Below are positions 59,945 to 64,000 of a stretch of DNA of 64,000 nucleotides, in pieces. Below the pieces are notes generated by a model. It made no database searches, was not told the origin of the DNA, and saw only the letters and a program-made list of their open reading frames with translations. The translations under genes were made by a program, and so were the position numbers. This stretch comes from an uncultured Bacteroidales bacterium (GTDB lineage: Bacteria; Bacteroidota; Bacteroidia; Bacteroidales; F082): contig ONJF01000021.1 in assembly GCA_900318085.1 (NCBI GenBank), positions 1 through 64,000 on the forward strand, read 5' to 3'. Position 1 is the first letter of the stretch. The number at the start of each line of letters is the position of its first letter.

Positions 59945-60193
59945 CTAAGTCTCACGTCCTTTGAGTAAGGCCGACTTCACCTCGATGCCTTCGATGCGGC
60001 CCAACTGGCCCGTGAGGGAACCAATCTCATCTGTGGTGCCTTCGAAAATGACGGAAATGATGCTGTAATTACCACGGGGAAAGCCTTGGCGGCAGATGAT
60101 GATGCCTGCGTGACGGGATAGCACCGCGTTGACTTGTGGCGCGGCTTCACGGTTTCCCACATAAATAAGGACTGAGCCTATTCTCCTTTCCAT
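59945..60193 (-). CDS. TM1266-type iron-only hydrogenase system putative regulator
   Basis: 82-residue protein of the ACT-like ferredoxin-fold family found with hydrogenase maturation genes. It starts MERRIGSVLIYVGNREAAPQ, then VNAVLSRHAGIIICRQGFPR and YSIISVIFEGTTDEIGSLTG, the usual betaalphabeta layout. Two paired proteins normally form a dimer. The annotation as regulator comes from co-occurrence with HydEFG and has little biochemical support. It directly precedes hydG here; a -7 box lies about 100 nt upstream of the ATG. Confidence 0.88.
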   Translation of the reverse strand: MERRIGSVLIYVGNREAAPQVNAVLSRHAGIIICRQGFPRGNYSIISVIFEGTTDEIGSLTGQLGRIEGIEVKSALLKGRET

Positions 60194-60292
60194 TTGAATA
60201 TCCTCCGGATCAGATGATTATGATTCCCGCAGCGGCCTTGATGTCAACGCATTGTCTTCATCTCAGCGTGGTGCGGCTTTGATTTGCGGCTG

Positions 60293-60300
60293 CAAAAATA
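60293..60300 (-). promoter_or_regulatory. -7 box for the TM1266-hydG unit
   Basis: Minus-strand TATTTTTG followed by CAGCCGC, about 100 nt upstream of the TM1266 start, so a leader of roughly 95 nt exists. I could not fold a known riboswitch in it by eye. Confidence 0.45.
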
Positions 60301-60324
60301 GTAATTAATTCAAAACAAACTAAA

Positions 60325-60699
60325 TTAATCTATTTCGTTTTCCCAAGCCTCCCAATCAGTTTCAGCGAGATATTGAGAAACATGGCTTTGCAATTCGGGA
60401 ATTTCATTGTGAATCACACTGAAAACGACCTCGCTATCCACCTGGAAATACTCATGAACAAGGAAATTCCGCATATCACTAATGCTACGCCATTCCACTT
60501 CGGGATGAGCCTCCTTAAACTGCTCGGTAAGCATACGAGCTGCCTCGCCGATGATTTCAATGTTCTTTACAATGCCATAATAGCGCAAAACATCGGCTTC
60601 GAGTTCCTCTTCCGCAAGGTCACCAGCATAAGTCTGAAGGCGTTGTATAGCTTCTGCAATATGCTCTAACCGCATTTTATCTTTAATTCGCTCTCTCAT
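60325..60699 (-). CDS. hepT: HepT-like toxin RNase (DUF86)
   Basis: 124-residue HEPN-domain protein, all-helical. The active-site motif R-x4-H-x-Y is present at residues 77-84 (MRNFLVHEYF). In the known HepT/MntA systems HepT is a ribonuclease, held in check when MntA adds AMP to the motif tyrosine; that tyrosine (Y84) is conserved here. The start at 60699 overlaps mntA by 17 nt; an ATG at 60738 would overlap more. Two-gene transcript mntA-hepT with a promoter at 61000. A toxin role is inferred from family and pairing. Confidence 0.88.
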   Translation of the reverse strand: MRERIKDKMRLEHIAEAIQRLQTYAGDLAEEELEADVLRYYGIVKNIEIIGEAARMLTEQFKEAHPEVEWRSISDMRNFLVHEYFQVDSEVVFSVIHNEIPELQSHVSQYLAETDWEAWENEID

Positions 60700-60979
60700 A
60701 AAGTAATATTCTATCGTTTTCTGCAGACTCTCGGGCAAATGGCAAAAGCCCTTTTTCAGTTACCAAATCAACATCTCGCGAAAGCAGGTCTTGCAAATCA
60801 AGTCGCATTCCACTTAATTTGAACAAACCAACATGAGCCTGGCTATCAAGCACAACCATGATATCCACATCGCTATCCTCACGCTGCTCACCACGGGCAT
60901 AGGAACCGAACAACCACGCTTTCAACACAGGCTGTGTGGCAAAGTACGCTGCTATAAGTTGTAATTGTTGCTTATCCAT
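60683..60979 (-). CDS. mntA: MntA-type nucleotidyltransferase antitoxin
   Basis: 98-residue minimal nucleotidyltransferase. The motif GSYARG (25-30) followed by DSDVDIMVVL (Asp37 and Asp39) gives the metal and nucleotide site of the polymerase-beta-like fold. MntA proteins polyadenylylate (AMPylate) a tyrosine in HepT. It stands first in the operon and overlaps hepT, typical of HEPN/MNT modules. The catalytic residues are intact, so the pair may be active. Confidence 0.9.
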   Translation of the reverse strand: MDKQQLQLIAAYFATQPVLKAWLFGSYARGEQREDSDVDIMVVLDSQAHVGLFKLSGMRLDLQDLLSRDVDLVTEKGLLPFARESAENDRILLYERAN

Positions 60980-60999
60980 TATAATACCTTTTCTGTCCG

Positions 61000-61007
61000 C
61001 AAAAATA
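61000..61007 (-). promoter_or_regulatory. -7 box for mntA-hepT
   Basis: Minus-strand TATTTTTG followed by CGGAC, about 20 nt upstream of the mntA ATG. Confidence 0.5.
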
Positions 61008-61023
61008 ACAATTTTTCAATAAT

Positions 61024-61503
61024 TCAATACTCTACCTTGTCTTGTTTCATCTCCCAGGCGCGGAAAGTTTCGAGGGCCTCGTCGCGGAGCAAAGGAATGA
61101 GCGGAACGGCGCGTTCTTCGACATGCTGCTCCAGTTCCTTGTAAATGAAGTCATCGGCGAAGTCGATGGCGGCGGCATCCTTTTTCGTGTTGCCGTAATA
61201 GATGCGTTTGATATGCGCCCAATAGATGGCACCGAGGCACATGGGGCAGGGCTCGCAGGAGGTATAGATGACACAGTCAGAGAGGTCGAAGGTGCCCAAT
61301 TTGCGACAGGCCTGGCGGATGGTGTTCACTTCGGCATGAGCGGTGGGGTCGTTGTCGCGGGTGACGCTGTTCGAGCTGCCTGCGATGATTTCTCCGTCTT
61401 TCACGATGACGGCCCCGAAGGGACCGCCACCGTTTTTCACACTCTCGTCGGCGAGGCGGATGGCCTCGCGCATAAAGGTCTTATCTTGTTCGGTGATTCG
61501 CAT
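61024..61503 (-). CDS. guaD: Guanine deaminase-like nucleoside/base deaminase
   Basis: Zinc-dependent cytidine-deaminase-fold enzyme, 159 residues. The motif HAE (His56, Glu58 in PTAHAEVN) and PCPMC (Cys86, Cys89 in SCEPCPMC) complete the zinc site. The C-terminal segment DFADDFIYKELEQHVEERAV matches the bacterial guanine deaminase GuaD rather than tRNA-adenosine deaminase TadA, so conversion of guanine to xanthine is the most likely reaction. No neighbour supports a pathway. It has its own -7 box at 61523. Confidence 0.87.
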   Translation of the reverse strand: MRITEQDKTFMREAIRLADESVKNGGGPFGAVIVKDGEIIAGSSNSVTRDNDPTAHAEVNTIRQACRKLGTFDLSDCVIYTSCEPCPMCLGAIYWAHIKRIYYGNTKKDAAAIDFADDFIYKELEQHVEERAVPLIPLLRDEALETFRAWEMKQDKVEY

Positions 61504-61522
61504 TCTTATAAGGATTATGCTG

Positions 61523-61530
61523 CAAAAATA
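61523..61530 (-). promoter_or_regulatory. -7 box for guaD
   Basis: Minus-strand TATTTTTG followed by CAGCAT, 20 nt upstream of the guaD ATG. Confidence 0.5.
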
Positions 61531-61547
61531 ACAATTTTACACAAATC

Positions 61548-61577
61548 GGAAGAAAAAAAGCCGCCCCGCGGGGCGGC
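61548..61577 (-). terminator. Intrinsic terminator of the BspA-like gene
   Basis: A near-perfect GC palindrome at 61560-61577 (GCCGCCCC/GGGGCGGC) is followed on the minus strand by a T-run, starting about 38 nt past the stop at 61615. Confidence 0.85.
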
Positions 61578-61614
61578 CTTACGATTGATGAACCACTGAA
61601 GAAGCCGAAGGGCA

Positions 61615-64000
61615 TTAATAACTGAACGTCATTGTCTTCGTCTCATTAGTGGCATTATAGTAGATGTAGCCAATACCAGGTTGGATTACGAAGGAACCAG
61701 AATATGCTCCGTTATCGAAAATCCAATACGTTCCGTCAAAAGTAACCCAAGTGCCGTCATCCTTCAAGATCTTGTCGCCATTGGCGGGTGTTATCAAGGT
61801 GGCAATAGCTGTAGAATTGCCCTGGATGCCAAACCAGTTGTAGCCAGGCTCGATAGTGACGGCGACGGTGGTAGGCCGTGCGCCGTTATAGCTGAACGAC
61901 CCATCACTAACGGTCTTGATCTTATACATCTTACCGACGACGAAATCTGAGAGCGTGCCGCCCCACTCGCCATTGGTACGACGCAGGAAGCCTTCGCTCT
62001 GTGAGTTGATGAGGATGTCGCCAGTGATGGTACCCTCGTCGAAGGCGTCCATAAGCTCATCGGCTGTGACGTCTAAATACGGCACCCACCATGTCCAGCC
62101 CGCACTGAGGTAACGGGAGTTCTCGCATCCCATACCTTGGATGCTGTTGAAACCACCCCAAGGTTCGCCGTTGTTGTAGGTCTGATAATCTGCAACCGAT
62201 CCACAAGGCACGTAGACGGGAATGGATTTGGGGACATCATAGAACGTCGACGTGGGAATGTATTCAAAAGCAGGCGGAGTAGTACACTCCACGACGATAT
62301 AAGTGAGTTGGGTGCATCCGTTGAACGCGTCATCACCGATAGTGGTGAGATTCGGGCCGAAGCTCAGACCAGTTAAGGCAGTACAATACATGAAAGCCTT
62401 AGCACTGATGGTTTGGACCGTTTCAAGGTTGCCTACATATCTCAAAGCGCTACAGCCAAAGAATGCTCTTGACGCCACAATATGGGTGTTCGTGGGCAGC
62501 GTGACCTCTTGCAGCGACGTACAACCCTCGAAGGCAGTGGAATAAATGCCATTCAAGCCAGTGAAGTATTGCAGTTCATTGAAGGTCACTATCGTGGTGT
62601 TGTTTTTGAATACATTTAACAACGCCACGTATCCAACCACCTCAGCCTCGGCATAGCTCAACTGACCGTCGCCGTTGGTGTCCCAATGGGCCACGCAGAT
62701 GGCCTTCACCTCCGGGTCGGCGAAGCAGATGAATTCGTCGCTCTCCTGGTAGTTGGTGAAACTGCTCCAACCCGTGGTGTTTTGGTAATCCTCAATGCTC
62801 TCGCAAGGCACGTAGACGGGGATACCAGGATTGACAGCTGCGGGAGAACCGCCAAAAACGCCATTGCCCAACGAGGGTGGCGTAGTGGCGTTGACATGCA
62901 TTTCCATGACCCCACCACAACCCATAAAGGCAGTAGAACCGATGCTCGTCACTGATGCGGGCAGCACAATCGTAGTCATCTGAGAGCGGCCATAGAAGGC
63001 ATTGGCGCCTATGGTGACCACATCATCAGGAATTTCAGTGTTGTCGCAGCCAATCACCAACTCGTTTGTTTCGGTCTTGATAATGGCGTTGCATGCATTA
63101 CGCGAGTCATAGACGGTGTTCTCCGGCTCCACAACGATGCTTTGCAGGCTATGACAATTGTTGAAAGCCGTGTTGTAGATGGTGGTCGTCGAAGCTGGGA
63201 TGACAATGGAGGTCAGGCTACTGCATCCTTTGAAAGCATCTTGCCCAATGGTGGTCACCGTGGCTGGGATGTCAATATGGGTCAATGCCGAGCAATCCTG
63301 GAACATGGAGTTGGCTATCCTTTGGAGCGACGACGACAGTGTAACAGAAGTCAAACTGGAACAACCACTAAACGTACCGTTAGTAGTTATAATGATACTG
63401 TTTGGGAGAATGATGCTAGTCAATTGACTGCAACCCTCGAATGCATAAGTAGTTAAACCTACTAATCCAGCGAAGTATTGCAGCTCGTTGAACGAAATGA
63501 TGCTGGTGTTGTCACGGAACACTGTTCCTATGTTCGTCACAGCTGCGGCTTCGGCATAGCTCAACTCACCATCGCGGTTGGTGTCCCAGTTGGTCACGCA
63601 GATGGCCTTCACGTTGGCATCAGCGAAGACGATGTTGCAGGGGTCGACGTAGTTGAAGCTAAGCCCGCTCCAAATCTCGGCGTTCTTATAGTCCGACAGG
63701 GCGCCACAAAGCACGTTGACGGTGACATTCGAATGCACCATATTGAGGAAGGTGTTGCCATAGATGGTCGGCGGCAACGGGCGTTCCGCGTAGATGGTGG
63801 TGAGACCGCTGCAGTTTGCGAAAGCATATTCGCCGATGCTCTCCACCGAGCTGGGCAGGTTGATGGTGGTGAGGCCAGTGGCGTTCTCGAAAGCCGAGAC
63901 ACCGATGCTGACGACATCGTCGGGGATGACCGTGTTCTTGCAGCCCGTGATCAACTTGTTGATGTCCGTCTGGATAATGGCGTTGCAGCCGCCACGCGAG
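61615..64000 (-). CDS. BspA-like leucine-rich-repeat surface protein with GWxWW C-terminal module, cut by window edge
   Basis: C-terminal 795 codons of a larger protein; the frame is open to the window edge. It has BspA-type (LRR_5) repeats such as IPDDVVSIGVSAFENATGLTT and IDIPATVTTIGQDAFKGCSS, typical of surface-exposed adhesins. Two stretches, about 240 residues apart, read CVTNWDTNRDGELSYAEA and CVAHWDTNGDGQLSYAEA, matching a calcium-binding EF-hand-like loop (D-x-N-x-D-G). The last 163 residues form the GWxWW module (YLSAGWTWWVPYLDV to ETKTMTFSY) that also ends the protein at 8855-20473. No classical T9SS type A tail. The terminator at 61548 ends the transcript. Confidence 0.88.
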   Translation of the reverse strand, partial: SRGGCNAIIQTDINKLITGCKNTVIPDDVVSIGVSAFENATGLTTINLPSSVESIGEYAFANCSGLTTIYAERPLPPTIYGNTFLNMVHSNVTVNVLCGALSDYKNAEIWSGLSFNYVDPCNIVFADANVKAICVTNWDTNRDGELSYAEAAAVTNIGTVFRDNTSIISFNELQYFAGLVGLTTYAFEGCSQLTSIILPNSIIITTNGTFSGCSSLTSVTLSSSLQRIANSMFQDCSALTHIDIPATVTTIGQDAFKGCSSLTSIVIPASTTTIYNTAFNNCHSLQSIVVEPENTVYDSRNACNAIIKTETNELVIGCDNTEIPDDVVTIGANAFYGRSQMTTIVLPASVTSIGSTAFMGCGGVMEMHVNATTPPSLGNGVFGGSPAAVNPGIPVYVPCESIEDYQNTTGWSSFTNYQESDEFICFADPEVKAICVAHWDTNGDGQLSYAEAEVVGYVALLNVFKNNTTIVTFNELQYFTGLNGIYSTAFEGCTSLQEVTLPTNTHIVASRAFFGCSALRYVGNLETVQTISAKAFMYCTALTGLSFGPNLTTIGDDAFNGCTQLTYIVVECTTPPAFEYIPTSTFYDVPKSIPVYVPCGSVADYQTYNNGEPWGGFNSIQGMGCENSRYLSAGWTWWVPYLDVTADELMDAFDEGTITGDILINSQSEGFLRRTNGEWGGTLSDFVVGKMYKIKTVSDGSFSYNGARPTTVAVTIEPGYNWFGIQGNSTAIATLITPANGDKILKDDGTWVTFDGTYWIFDNGAYSGSFVIQPGIGYIYYNATNETKTMTFSY

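Overview
The window reads as a chromosome segment of an uncultured gut- or rumen-type member of the order Bacteroidales (Bacteroidota). The case rests on four things: promoters of the Bacteroidota type (-7 box TAnnTTTG) in front of many genes; a complete porPKLMN (gldKLMN) type IX secretion (T9SS) core; secreted proteins ending in T9SS sorting domains; and Bacteroidota-specific families such as GldF/GldG, GSCFA, BspA-like repeats and GH106/GH95 glycosidases. No phage, integrase, transposase, rRNA operon or CRISPR array was seen. Species cannot be named from this.

Layout. 1-8.7 kb holds housekeeping genes: the 5' part of dnaK, a secreted M23/LysM peptidase, lysS, the clamp-loader delta' gene, and the gldF-gldG-DUF4340 operon. 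8.9-20.5 kb is one 3872-codon gene for a giant secreted protein of about 15 fibronectin-III units alternating with about eight copies of a second module. 20.6-25.2 kb encodes two pectin-type glycosidases (GH106, GH28). 25.4-28.4 kb has a small coiled-coil protein, a THUMP-like methyltransferase and a pseudouridine synthase with a long Arg/Asp repeat tail. 28.6-32.4 kb is an AT-rich accessory patch with a small HTH protein, a four-gene cluster of small exported proteins with a thioredoxin-like partner, and an AAA/DUF4143 ATPase.

32.4-34.6 kb holds GSCFA and trxB, plus a tRNA-Pro(GGG)-like gene that lacks its D-arm. 34.6-40.7 kb is the T9SS core operon. 40.8-46.5 kb has rseP, a membrane-anchored M23 peptidase and two T9SS cargo proteins, one frameshifted before its sorting domain. 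46.8-48.8 kb is groES-groEL, with groEL broken by a net loss of about 91 nt. 48.9-58.2 kb has a MATE exporter, a GH95 glycosidase, a beta-lactamase-fold serine hydrolase, a YfcC-type carrier and a DPP-IV-type peptidase. 58.4-61.5 kb has hydG with its TM1266-type partner, a HepT/MntA toxin-antitoxin pair and a guanine deaminase. The window closes inside a BspA-like surface protein.

How the parts fit. The T9SS core, its likely cargo, cell-envelope peptidases, chaperones and export-linked redox proteins suggest a surface-oriented polysaccharide and peptide degrader. hydG and the TM1266-type protein imply [FeFe]-hydrogenase maturation and hence anaerobic, hydrogen-linked fermentation. The least expected signals are palindromic repeat elements sitting in frame inside two glycosidase genes, a C-terminal GWxWW module shared by the two largest surface proteins, and three damaged genes (tRNA-Pro, groEL, a T9SS cargo gene). 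The three lesions may be real or may be assembly faults.
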